A stretch of DNA of 64,000 nt from Protopterus annectens. Lineage: Eukaryota; Chordata; Ceratodontiformes; Protopteridae. The notes under the pieces are model-generated. The model ran no database searches, was not told the DNA's origin, and saw only the letters and a list, made by a program, of their open reading frames with translations. Position 1 is the stretch's first letter; each line of letters starts with the position of its first letter. The DNA lies in contig NC_056743.1 of assembly GCF_019279795.1 (NCBI RefSeq), positions 933,356,507 to 933,420,506 on the forward strand, given 5' to 3'. A program made the translations under genes and the position numbers. Shown here piece by piece: positions 1-10,829 of the stretch.

Positions 1-1415
1 ATCCATGACTTTTCATGCACGCACTGCTATTGAACTAACAAAACTGGGGATGAGTTTAAATCCAAAATTTATAGAAAGAACACTTTTTCTAATAGTTATT
101 TGGAATATTCTAGCTACCATCCGAAGAAACAATTCACGAATATATATAAGGGTCAGCTTATTAGAGCAGTTAGGATGACCTCACGATATGAGGACATGTT
201 GGATGAGGTGAAATTTATAATGTCCTTATTTAAGGACAGAGGTTATGACGTTAGAGTTATGGAAAATGTAAGTAATTATGTTGTGAGGAAATGGGGTAAC
301 CAGTACAAGCCTTTGTTGGGTGAAAAACATAGGACAGCTACTGTTTCGACTGTGGATATATTGCATGATATGAAGTCTGAAACTTGCATTTTTGGTAAAT
401 CTTGCATTTTGGAATTTGGCATATATTCAGGTAAAGTCAAGAAGATTTTGATGAATAACTGGCATATAATATTTGCTGATCAAGATATAGCACCCACATT
501 AGATGAATGCCCAAGGTTTGTTTATAAGGTAGGCGCCAACATAAAATCCATTTTAGAGAAGGGTATCTTTATTAAGAAGACAGAATACATGAAAACTGCA
601 AAATGTGGGGCATGTAAACAATGTCACACCATATTTCAGGGAGACGGTGTGAAATTGGATAATTACAAACACACTAGAATTAAATTCTGTGGGGGCAACT
701 GTACAACTAAAATGGTGGTGTATATTGCCATCTGTAGAACATGTTCAGGATTCTATATAGGTAAGACTCAAAGGAGTTTAAATAAACTTATATACTCTCA
801 CCTTTATAGCATCAGAAGGAAGGATGAAAAAAATGCTTTGTATAAACATATTAAACAACATGTTGACAAACATTATTTTAATTTTGGTATAGTGGACATT
901 GTGCACACCAATAATAGAGGGGGTGACTTTAATAATTTATTATTATATAAAGAATTTTGGTGGCAAATATATATACGGATGCTTCCACTATACCAGGTTT
1001 AAATGACACTGCATCTGTCAAACCACTATTGGTCTTAAAATGAACTATCTATAAGGTACATTGTCATATGTTTTTAAACATGTTTTGATATGATCTAAAT
1101 GTAAATGTCTTTGTTAACATTTTTTCAGTTTTTTAACTTGTTCACTTTATCAACACATATTATATGTAACATTGCTTTTAGAAATAATATGAATATTATT
1201 TAAAATTTTATGAATAGAGAACAATGGTTATAGGATGTGTGTATAGCTTTAAAATTTCAAACTGAATTTTGGTGCCAAAAATGTTATTTAAACAACTGTG
1301 ATGCAAGCTATGGTGTTCTAAGGAAGCTTGTTTTATTCAAGTGAAAGCGCTTAACCATTCTTTGTTTGTTGGCATTACAATAAACTTTTGTTCACTTCTA
1401 CTTGGTTTCATTGAA
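1..1415 (+). mobile_element. Penelope-like element, 3' end
   Basis: This is the 3' end of a Penelope-like retroelement whose reverse transcriptase lies left of the window. The first kilobase codes for the tail of the reverse transcriptase, a cysteine-rich linker and a GIY-YIG endonuclease domain. The stretch 1003-1415 reads as an AT-rich 3' untranslated part and ends near an AATAAA at about 1,378. The right limit is approximate because no flanking duplication was found. Penelope-like elements of this type occur in fishes, amphibians and some reptiles and are absent from mammals and birds, so the element also informs the host guess. Confidence 0.8.
34..1002 (+). CDS. Penelope-like polyprotein, C-terminal part (RT tail + GIY-YIG endonuclease)
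   Basis: The frame is open from 34 to a TAA at 1000-1002; a stop at 31-33 closes it upstream, so it is a remnant and not a complete gene. The early part carries the run NSYLEYSSYHP, which resembles the end of Penelope reverse transcriptases (a YRK...NSYL...SxHP pattern). A CGACKQC cysteine cluster follows at about 609-629, as in the zinc-binding linker of Neptune-type members. The GIY-YIG domain follows: VVYIAIC at about 715-735, FYIGKTQRSL at about 751-780, then a histidine in YSHLYSI. The arginine usually found four residues before that histidine is replaced by leucine (NKLIYSH), so the endonuclease may be inactive. The family nicks target DNA to start reverse transcription. Confidence 0.8.
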   Translation, partial: TNKTGDEFKSKIYRKNTFSNSYLEYSSYHPKKQFTNIYKGQLIRAVRMTSRYEDMLDEVKFIMSLFKDRGYDVRVMENVSNYVVRKWGNQYKPLLGEKHRTATVSTVDILHDMKSETCIFGKSCILEFGIYSGKVKKILMNNWHIIFADQDIAPTLDECPRFVYKVGANIKSILEKGIFIKKTEYMKTAKCGACKQCHTIFQGDGVKLDNYKHTRIKFCGGNCTTKMVVYIAICRTCSGFYIGKTQRSLNKLIYSHLYSIRRKDEKNALYKHIKQHVDKHYFNFGIVDIVHTNNRGGDFNNLLLYKEFWWQIYIRMLPLYQV

Positions 1416-3316
1416 GGTGTTGTGGACTGTTATGAGCGTTGAATAGAGGTGAATTCCCAAGACACAGAGACGGAATTTTGCACACAGTTTATTTGCTGCT
1501 TTTTCTTTTCTAGTTGAACTTTTATGGTTGCTGCACTGTTTGCTTCAGTTGGTATCTGAATAAATAGAAAATATGAGGGTGAGTGTTTAGCTGTCCAGTT
1601 CCATGTCCATTCACAAAGGTAACATGATTTTTGAGGTAACTTTGGGCACAGATGCATTATGGGAGATAAAAAGTTTGAAAGGGCTCTAGAATCAGATCCA
1701 ACAAGTGGCTCCGAGAACCCATGTACTTGCAGGGGTGAGAATGTGTGTGCGTTCCATGATTAGTTCCCTGCTCACTGAGTATGAGGATGGCTCTAGGTTA
1801 GCTGCAAACTGAACAAAATAAACCGGTATCAAAAAAATAGAAGCTATTATTGTGACCACATGGGATTTGCATTGTGCTATGGTATCTTACATCACAGAAC
1901 AGGGTAGGAGATGAACTGGCAGTCCCCTAAATTGTCTATGCAGTGAATGAATTGGTGTTTGTGTGTGGGCGTACATGTGTTCTGAGATAGACTGGTGTCC
2001 TATATAGGATTTGCTTTTTTCCTTATGCCACAGCATAAAAAGACAGGTTTTGGCTACCCGCTGGAGGCGAAAACTTTCATAGATATGTGGGCTGCCTTGA
2101 ATAGTAAAAGTGGAAGAGTACATGCATTTGGAAAATAAATGCATTTCAGCAAGTTTTATGCAATAAACAATTGATGATCTTCACTGTGCAAAGGATCCAA
2201 ATGATGGTATTCACTAATCAAAGGATCCAAGTTCAAGAGTATGAGTTGTTGTACAGCTGTTTATCTGGGACACAATTCTGCTGTTACGCAGTCAGGCTAC
2301 CTTGTGGGATTTATCCAAGACATTATTAGCCAAATGTACTGTGAAAATGAAGGGTTTTATCCATACATTAATGTACACATCTCACAGTTAAAGTGAAAGG
2401 AGAGAGTAAGACACCTGGCAACCTTTGTTATTAGAAAACAATGATACAAACAGTCGCATCTGTATGCTAGGTAGAAGGGGCTAGAGTCATGGCTTTGAAG
2501 GCAGAGACTAAAAAAGATATGTTGACATGGTTCATCAGTTTGTACAGCTGTAGTAACAAGATTTACTCAGAAATGTTGGAGGTCTGAGTAACTTCAATCT
2601 GTATGGTGTCCTGTGACATGGTATAACTATAAATACTTCTAACAGGAAGGCTGAAAGTGGCAATTCTTATCATAGGTATTGAATGAGACTGTTTACATGG
2701 GATGTTAATGGGCTAGTCAGTCCTGCTAAGAAAAATACAGAAGTAGGATATTTGAAGTTGTCATCAGTAAGCAGTGATAATATAAGTGACACATGTTCAT
2801 GTAGCTAAATATAAGAGACTCCTTAAGGGTGACTGGATAAAAATTGTACGGTCACCCCTTCAAGGGGACTAGGAATAAGGGAGCACTCCCTTATCCAGAG
2901 TGTATCCCCTGTCAACAGAGGGGAATTTGACAGATGAGAAGGGTTGTTGTACGGGCACTAAGGTTTTCTCTGATGGAATTAAAATAACTTTTTAGTGTAC
3001 ACTTTCCACCAGGACTGACAGAGGATTCTCTAGGCTTGATGAATAATTTGGTTGTCTTCTAGCAAAGGATAAGTACCTACATGGGAGATGTAAATATGTT
3101 AAGTATTCAGAATGGAAGAGGTAGCCCAAGAGTGGTTAGAATTCCAAGCCTAGGAAAATACATGGGAATTTATATAAAAGGATTGTGGTCTGTGTCCAGT
3201 GACTCAGAGTATAGGGAGTCCCTGGACCTACTTATAATTCAAAGAAATATATATCAAGTTTCAGGATTAATGGAATTTATGTTTTGACAAAGCTTGTACA
3301 TTTAATTGCAAGAGTT
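1416..3316. other. no gene seen; AT-rich unassigned stretch
   Basis: I recognise no coding region here. Short open frames are present but have no family features. A small perfect hairpin (ATAAGGGAG / CTCCCTTAT around a 2-base centre) lies at about 2,876-2,895. Two close copies of CAAAGGATCCAA occur near 2,190-2,232. The stretch 3,081-3,287 is open on the plus strand and may belong to the L1 remnant that follows, but I could not match it. Confidence 0.4.
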
Positions 3317-3532
3317 TTAATGTATTCCATTGTAATATTGGACCATATTCTTCAAAATAACAATTTTATTTATACATCAAACTGGGTCAACATGACCAAA
3401 TCACAGTTAACACAACACCCCGATCCCATGTTGACAATGGGGAAAAAAGGGAGTTGAATGGGGAAGTGCTATGGTCCAAACATTCTTTTCAGTGCAATAA
3501 AATACAAAAATAAAATAAAATAAAATAAAATG
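3317..3532 (+). mobile_element. short retroposon with (AAAAT)n tail and 13-base target duplication
   Basis: About 216 bases are bounded by a perfect direct repeat, AATTGCAAGAGTT, at 3,304-3,316 and 3,533-3,545. The right end is an A-rich tail of repeated AAAAT units (about 3,503-3,531). Tail plus target duplication is the signature of LINE-driven retroposition. Its middle shares a CACCCCGAtCCCATGT-like block and the following G/A-rich stretch with the 3' part of the SINE at 14,681-15,029, so it is probably a 5'-truncated relative. No tRNA-like boxes A and B are present. It interrupts the L1 remnant that continues at 3,546. Confidence 0.6.
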
Positions 3533-3545
3533 AATTGCAAGAGTT

Positions 3546-4240
3546 AGAAAGCACAATGGTAGCAGAAATGCAACAATGTCGCACTATTTACAATATGTAT
3601 TCTTCAATAGAGAAGAATTGTATTACTTGGTGAAATGTCTGAATGCTTTTGCATTTATAAAGAAATTAGGAAAATGGATTGTGGCAACACATTCTGATTC
3701 CACAACAAATCTGATTAATGCATGGTTTTCTTTAACTCCCACAAATTTTCATATAGGATCCATCCAGGGTGTCCTGTCACCAATATTATTTGCTCTCTAC
3801 CTTGAGTCATTAGCTGAGATGATATGGAAATCTATGGCAATGACATTTAAGATGGACAAAGAGTTGTAAGTGTATCTGACATGGCGTGCCGATATACATG
3901 ACAAGACCTAAACAGGAGTTAACAGCCGTCTTTTGAAGCTGGAGGATGTTGTACTTTCAGTATATAAGATTATTAACACTAAGACTGGAATAGTAGCAAT
4001 AAATTAATTCCTTTTACAATGGATGAGGCACAGGTAGTGGTTTCTATGGCAGGCTTTTCTTATCACATATTTGAGTCTAGCTCAGAAGTTCAGTACAAGA
4101 TTCTGTAACTAGACATTTGATGAGTTAACGAAAAGCTGACATCTGATATCCATTTTCTGTTGATGGAAAATGGCAGGATTGGAGTTACAGCAAGAGAATG
4201 TAAGAAAGTGAAATTTTTGAATTGCGGAGGTTACTTAATT
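3546..4240 (+). pseudogene. L1-group LINE, reverse transcriptase fragment
   Basis: A plus-strand frame at 3,576-3,869 resembles the palm region of L1-type reverse transcriptases. The block NREELYYLVKCLNAFAF, followed by KLGKWI, corresponds to the family pattern DRVEWEYLF...FGF...FIKWI. The block IQGVLSPILFALYLESLAE corresponds to the conserved [22 protein letters not shown] region, but with a decayed core. Beyond 3,870 only scattered resemblance to the later L1 domains can be followed, over stops and frame changes. This is an old, 5'- and 3'-truncated copy. The retroposon at 3,317-3,532 sits at its left edge, so part of the L1 may extend left of 3,304. It appears to be a different L1 lineage from the copies at 31.3 kb and 51.5 kb. 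Confidence 0.6.
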
Positions 4241-4645
4241 TGACTGTCATTCTAAGTGGATACTCCAGGTAATTTTTTTAGTTCCATTGGACATGATGAG
4301 CAGGTGGCTGGTTCCTTTCTTTCCTCCAGCCCAATCTTAGACTGACCATCTTACCCCACAGACTAGGGCCATCAATCTATAGGCAAAGTTGGCAAAGCAC
4401 TATACCATCTTTGGGATGCAGGAGAGCAGCTCAAGGCATCCCAACCTTGGGTCATCCACTCGTAACCACAGGGAATTTTTTTCTATACACTATACTTTTC
4501 CAAGAGAAAACCAAAAAAAGTACATCCTTGAGAACTCCCACCATGAAGTGCTTGTGAATGCATGCCATGTCATTGCATGCCCTCCACTGTGTGCACATGA
4601 CTGTCTGATACTAATGTTGATCTCCCGGGAATTTATTAATTGGAA
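4241..4645. other. no gene seen
   Basis: A plus-strand frame at 4,389-4,658 has no recognisable family features. The stretch around 4,385-4,410 weakly suggests a reversed tRNA-like SINE head, but I could not place both promoter boxes. Confidence 0.3.
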
Positions 4646-5980
4646 CATAGGTTCATAGGTTCATACTAGGCTATCTGCCCTGGGGCATTTATAAGCCTAG
4701 CCCGATTCTGTATGGCTTACGCCACCCCTTGATTTGAGTATACTGTGCCCTTTTTAAGGTTTAGTTTACTGTGCCTCTGTCTAATAGTGACACGGAAGTA
4801 ATCCCTGGGACAAACCTACGATCCCCCATCCACCTATCGAGATTCTTCTTGAAGAGATTCAGTGAGGTGCTCTGCCTCACATGAACTGGAATTCTATTCC
4901 AGAGCGAAGGGAGCCTCTGGGTTATGAACCTATCCCTCCAGCAAGTTCTATTTATTTCTGTGCTGAGGTTCAAGTCCCTCAGCGTGTGGCTCTAAGGGAT
5001 TTAGATTTACTGAGGTGGAACATGTCCATTAATTCTGGATTTGACATAGCTTTGTATGTCAGGCATAGATCGCCTCGAAGTAGGCGGTATGCAACTGAGT
5101 AGAGCTGGAGTTTTTTTAACCGAGCGGCATATGGCATCTGTTTGAGACCCTTGATCCTCTTGGTGAGATACTTTTGGGGTCTTTCTAATTGCTGCAGGTG
5201 TCGGGTAAGGTACATCCCAAAAGGGGCATTGTATTCTATGATGGGCCTGATGAGGGATGAATAAAGGGGCACGATTACCTCTCTTGATCTAGATGTGATG
5301 AGGTGGGCTATGTAGAAGGTCTTTCTAACCACTTTGGCAATGTGGTTTTCAAAGGAGAGATTGCTATCAACTTGGGTCCTCAGGTCCCTAATAACTTTCT
5401 CTGTACTTAATGGGTTTCCGCCTATGTGGTAATTTGTGGGCACATTGTTTTTGCCAAAGGGTATGACTATATGACCTTTTTGAAGGATGTTTGTGTCAGC
5501 TGGAGAGTTGATTATGGTGCCCAGTTTGCAGTCGTCTGCGAACTTGGTGAGCCATAGTCCTCCCACGTTTGCCTGTACCTCGGAAAAGTATATACCGAAC
5601 AAGAGTGGTCCCAGGACAGAACCCTGTGGGATGCCACTTGTGACCGGTTTCGAGTCTGACATGGCTCCAGCAACTCTCACTCTGTGGGTTCTGTCTTTGA
5701 GCCAGTTTGCGACCCATCTTGTGACATAGGGGTTTATATTTAAGCTGGATAGCTTATCTATGATGCCCGAGTGGGGTATTGTGTCAAATGCCTTTGCAAG
5801 GTCCAGATAGGCTGTGTGGACTACCTTCCCTTCATCTATGGCTTTGGTGACTGTTTCGAAGAAGTCAACCAGGTTCAAAAAGCAGGATCTGCCCTTGACA
5901 AAGCCGAACTGGGTAGGATCTAGTGTCTGTAGGTCCCCAATGTCTTTGTTTATGAGCTTCATGATGATCCTTAACCATGT
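4646..5980 (-). mobile_element. CR1/L2-group LINE, 5'-truncated
   Basis: The minus strand carries the 3' portion of ORF2. The frame 4,979-5,989 holds reverse transcriptase motifs: AYLDLAKAFDTIPHSGI (motif A), GIPQGSVLGPLLFGIYF (motif B) and KFADDCKLG (motif C, FADD). It continues into the C-terminal region with IIEYNAPFGMYL. The frame 4,761-4,973 continues with SLWNRIPVHVRQSTS and FKKNLDRWMGDRR, the usual end of this group. The 3' terminus, at the left edge, has short tandem AGGTTCAT units (written on the plus strand), which serve as the microsatellite tail of this family. It is broken between the two frames and by a lost segment after FADD, and it starts inside the RT domain. The copy at 45,245 is the closest relative in the window. 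Confidence 0.88.
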
Positions 5981-6280
5981 GTCTCCCAAATCTGCAGATG
6001 TGGATGCAACCAGCCTTACATTTTTTCAAGTTGTGTTTTAACCTATGCAATACATTTTAAAAAGTTTTGTTAAATTGACATGCACAACAGCTGTGCTTAT
6101 GGCCTGAATGTTTCTTACATAACATACACTGTACATTTTGTCTGTTTTGATGTGTAACAAAATGTTCTGCAGGCACAGCATCAAATGCTGAGGATGGCTA
6201 CTGAATGTACATACAGTACAAATATCCACTCTACCACGTGTATATTGTGCCGGGGATGTAACCAGAAATTACTCATTTAA

Positions 6281-6410
6281 AAGTACAGTTGTGCACCTAC
6301 CATAAATGTAGATGTTCGAGTGTATTCACTGTTGCAGTCATTACACTTGGGTTGCCTGCCAGCAGGATAATCCAAGTGTAATGACTGCAACAGTGAAACA
6401 CGATGAACAT
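6281..6410 (-). mobile_element. minimal DIRS family-A unit made of the two element ends only
   Basis: This 130-base unit matches the left end of the full DIRS family-A element (37,401 onward) joined to its right end (finishing at 42,967), with nothing in between. Perfect inverted arms of 26 bases lie at 6,325-6,350 and 6,372-6,397 around a 21-base spacer. Outside the arms, the left side begins AAGTACAGTTGTGCACC and the right side finishes CACGATGAACAT, the same outer sequences as the full element. It is either an internally deleted derivative or a recombination product, comparable in form to a solo LTR. It contains no coding capacity. The strand is given by comparison with the full copy. Confidence 0.85.
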
Positions 6411-9400
6411 CATATGTTTTACTGTTGCTCTTGCAGTTACTCTCCTAACATTTAAACTATGTGCAGCTCTTCAGTTTTTTATCTCTAGTTCATTTAAATA
6501 GGTATCCCTCCTTTTCAGTTATTCTCTATTACAGAATAAAATATTGCCTTACAGGAATATTCTTATCCATAAGTATGTTGAACATTGCTTTAGAAGGTTC
6601 CAGATGTTCTCTCAGAAACAACATGCCTCAGATTCTTAGCTGCTCAGAAAAAGTACTAATTTGAGCATGCATGGCTATTCCCCTGCTTGTGCAGATGTTT
6701 AGCATAGAATCACAACATTTACAAATTGCCATGATTCACCACACAAAGTAGTACTAAATTGGCTGTGTATGGCACATACTGTTAAATGCACAACCACAAG
6801 GCATTTGCGGCTGGGAAATGGAAACTGTGCCATTTTTTTGTGTAGACAAATGCATTGTTTGGGTTGGGGGAGTCACATTTTCTTTATTGTATTCTATATG
6901 CTGTTGTCAATGGCTACCAAGATTTAGCTGTATGCAGCAGCAATTCTTTGTTCCACCCAAAGAGTTTCTCTCCTCTTCTGAATTACAACTCAAGATGCCA
7001 AAAGACACAGAAGTCAGTGACTTGGTATCACAGTTCCAAAAGAAGTCAACCTTATGTTGTGCATCACTCCCATAAAATATTGCAAATTCAGAACAGTTTC
7101 CTGCCACAAACACACATTTTAGAATCCAGCTCACTGTGGGTGTGTGTGTGAGGTGTGTTTATTATGGAAACTACAATTTAAAAGGTTTTCCTCTTCATTA
7201 CAGGGTTAATAAGGAAATTTCAACTGCATTCAAAAACAATTTAGTGTACAAACAAACACGGTGTGTTGTCCCATAAACTTTCTGTGGAACTTTGTCTTAT
7301 AAAAAGGCCAAAATGTAGCTCAAGTCATAGAAAATATATTGACCTTCAATCACCCTGAACACTGGGAAAGCAAAATGATTCATAAAGATGCATGTTACTG
7401 CCCCACTAAAGACCATGCAATCGTACACAGTTAAATATGCTAAATAAATATTATGAGATCACTGGTATTTATAAATGCACATGATGGAAATGTACATTAA
7501 ATGGATGTCACATGTTCTAGGACAAAGGATGTACTAAAAGCAAGCTGCGGTTAAAATAGTACTATGGATACAGACTGCCACAAATTCACGGCTGGTTTAC
7601 GTTTACAAACCATACTAAACATCTTAATAAAGAACTATAATCCTGCCATGTTAGTTATCTAAAATACTGCCATATGACAGTTTTTCTTATCCATGGAGTA
7701 TTGTGCACAAGTTTAGGTCACTGGCTAATCAGACAAATAAAACTAGATGCACTGTGTAACAGTTGACACAGATGAGTGTTGAACTAGATCTGGAAATATA
7801 AAAATACAGGCTTAGGCACGATACAGAAGCGCCACTCTCCTAAGCATCCCCTAGTGAAGTAAAAAAGTGAGACGCATCTTTCATTTTCCATCAATTTAAG
7901 TATTTTGCAGAGAATGTTCACCTAATGTAAAACTTTACTTTTCCACCCTTATCTTAGAGTTTGAAGTATATTTCAGCTGATGTAAGCATGCACCATCATC
8001 ATCTGTACTAGGGACTCCTTGTTTAGGCTACAGTTACGGTACTGCTTTTCTCTGTAAAGTGTAAACTTAAATGCAGAATACAGATTAACACTATTTGTAA
8101 ATAAAACAATCACAGTATTTATGTCAATATAAAATTTAATTCAGTAATTATAAAATTTGTTTGTAGTAGCAGTTTCATTGTTTGTACATAAACATGACAT
8201 ACAAGACGACAGGATACAAAAGTGACTTTTGCACATAAAAAAGTCATAACATGTCAGAAAGAAGGTAGCTCGTCACATAATGCTGGTATTAATTTATCTA
8301 GTCAGAATTCACTAAGAGTGAACTATCAGTCTATTTCTATATTTGCAGCTGAATATTTACTCAGCAAAACAGTAATGATTAGGAAGCAGTAATAGGTGCA
8401 TCTCAAATGATCTTGTAGGCAAAATAAATCCGAAAACCTCTCACAATTCCTTGTTTCACAGTCCTTGTAAGTTTAACCTCCATGAATAAAGAGCTATAAC
8501 AAAGCCCTCTGTAATAAGCTATACATTCAGCTGTGTCAATACTGTCTTGTTTGATAATGCATTTAATTAAAACACCAGTTTGAAACAGAAAACCACTACA
8601 GAATGCATCCAGCCACCCCCCCCCAGGTTACTGCTTTTTCAATTTTAGTTCCAGTCTCAATAAAGGGGTTTTAGTCACCCTTTATAAACCCAAAGGCATA
8701 GCTACCTACCTCTGTGGTTTTGGAAAACCTATGATGTAACCACCTACTCTGTTTCAAGGCTTGCAATTATTTTTCACTAGGAAGACTACAGGGGAATACC
8801 AACTTAAATGAGTTCAGGCCACAGGAGGTGACCTGTTAGCAAATGCAGGTAAGCTGCCTGTGAATGAGGCAGAACTGTCTCTTTCTCCAGGTTTGAGAAG
8901 GATACCACAAATGTATTATCTTGTCTTAGTGTGTACCTTACAATGCACACTTAGTGGTAAAGATGCCACAATAGCAGCTCTGTTCTTCATTCATTATCTG
9001 CATTTTAACTTAACCTTTTTATCCTGCAGCGTCTGTTAATAATCACCCTGAAAGTAGACATGGGACCATACGAAGAATCAATAATGACCATCACAAAATT
9101 AGTTCTATAAATACAGCAAACTAGTCACAATCAACAACTTGCCTATAATATACAGGTAATGTAACCACTAACATAAGTCAACTGACTGCAGGAAATGGAA
9201 AAATAGCATGGGGCAGTAACTACAGTTAAATAGCTACAGTAAACCATGGTGTGTGAAAATTATCAATGTATTACATGGCTCTACGCAACAGATTCAGCAA
9301 AAGACAATCTGCTAGTATTTCACTAGAACTGCAACCTAACCTGATATGTTTAAACAAATACAACACTGGCTACATGCACATGTTGTCTTTCATGACTTAA

Positions 9401-10424
9401 GTGAAAATGGATGCTGAAACTAGCCGATTCAGCCAATCATCACTTGGTCAAAAACATATTACACTTGAGGCACTATTTAGCATGTCAAGAGAGTAGGTGA
9501 AGTTTACATACAAGGAATGCTTCACAGACTGTCTATGGCCTCAGCAACTGAAGATGACCAATTTCATCAGCGACTCCAAATAATCACACAATCAAGAAAA
9601 AGTGATGTTTATGACTGCACTGTAGGTAACCTTTTGTTATCAGCAGACTGCAACATTCTGAAGCCACTGACTGGCATATACCAGGTACTGCATCAGGCTA
9701 CGGGGGGGGGGGGGGGTCCCAGTACAACTAGTCTGAAATGGACTCAAGCACTGCATCTGTAAAGCTTTATAAATGGTGGTTTCTAAAAGTATTACCTCAT
9801 ATTGTTGTAGTGCCATACACTAATTAGAACAGATTTCCCTTTCACCTGTTTAGAAATGGTTTCCATGAGATGACCAACATTTGCATTGCCTGAATTTTCA
9901 GTTTATTCCCTTGGACTTTTTAGACTGCAATTTTATGTTATGGACTTTGAAAGAAACAAAAATATACATTAACATATTCAAGAAACAAGACAGATGTGCA
10001 CATTTTCACCTTATATTCATAGTTATCATCACTGATGGGCAAAGTCCTTAACCTAAAAATTAAACAATGCTGTCTAAATTTTTTGAAAACAGCTGATAGT
10101 TATTCACTGAGACTTGATCATTGAGAGGACTCTCTTCTGCAGGGAGTAATTGCTAGGAAGGCTTCCATACAATACAAAAATGATCTTCCAGGGGACTCAA
10201 AGGGCTCAAAAAATAGCATAGAAAGGTGAATACTAAAGCAACAAAATTTTAAAGATGATCTGACCAATGGAATTGAAGTCCATTCCATAAATGTCCACAA
10301 CTGACATATTCTGGAATCAGGCTCAGAAAGAAGCCACAACTGTGGTAGAATTGTGTTTGACTGCTTTTGGTCCAGGGGTATCAGAACTTTGAAGACAAGA
10401 GATAATGCATTTAAAAAAAAGTCA
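6411..10424. other. no gene or recognisable repeat seen
   Basis: Four kilobases of AT-rich sequence show no repeat family I can name and no frame with family features. Several AATAAA/TTTATT signals occur on both strands, so part could be a long 3' untranslated region, but nothing anchors this. A C-run lies at about 8,617-8,627 and a G-run of about 15 bases at 9,702-9,716. Open frames at 6,818-7,151, 9,517-9,762 and 10,118-10,339 are short and unremarkable. Confidence 0.35.
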
Positions 10425-10815
10425 AAGAATGAAGGCGAGATCAGACAACAACATATAAAGACGTTATGTACTCACCATAACGTTCCATGTGTGTTGTCCA
10501 TCTTCGCCTTCATTGTTACATCCCACCCTCTTTTCCCCCAGCCAGTTTTTACTCCTGGAAGACTGAGTTGCTACAGTAGGACATCATTGTTCTCTGACCT
10601 TCTTGACTGCACTCAGATATTATAAAAGTATTTTTTTCTTATTATGACTGCAAACAAGATCTGGGAGACATTCCTAGGGCATGCTGGGATAGGGTTTAGC
10701 CACAAGCTAGTGGAAGACCTGGAGCTTGCTTATAAGGCTGTCTCGGATCCGAGGATCGGATCCGAACCCATCCAGGTAAGAATGAAGGAGAGATTGGACA
10801 ACATATGACTTTTTT
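10425..10815 (+). mobile_element. DIRS family-B 3' terminal fragment
   Basis: This fragment is the reverse complement of 53,831-54,310, that is, the internal complementary region followed by the outer terminus of DIRS family B. It contains the joined-ends sequence around 10,430-10,540. A block matching the terminus interior (AAACAAGATCTGGGAG) lies near 10,650. The terminal hairpin TCGGATCCGA / GGA / TCGGATCCGA is at 10,743-10,765. No coding part is attached on its left. It is a fossil fragment and faces away from the decayed DIRS body that begins immediately to its right. Confidence 0.8.
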
Positions 10816-10829
10816 TCCACTTAGCACAG

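Noticed and set aside
4385-4460. Reversed SINE head upstream of the first LINE
   Set aside because: Only one weak box-like stretch was found and no second box at tRNA spacing.
6907-7134. Minus-strand frame near 7 kb as a host exon
   Set aside because: No splice sites of quality flank it and the peptide has no coding character.
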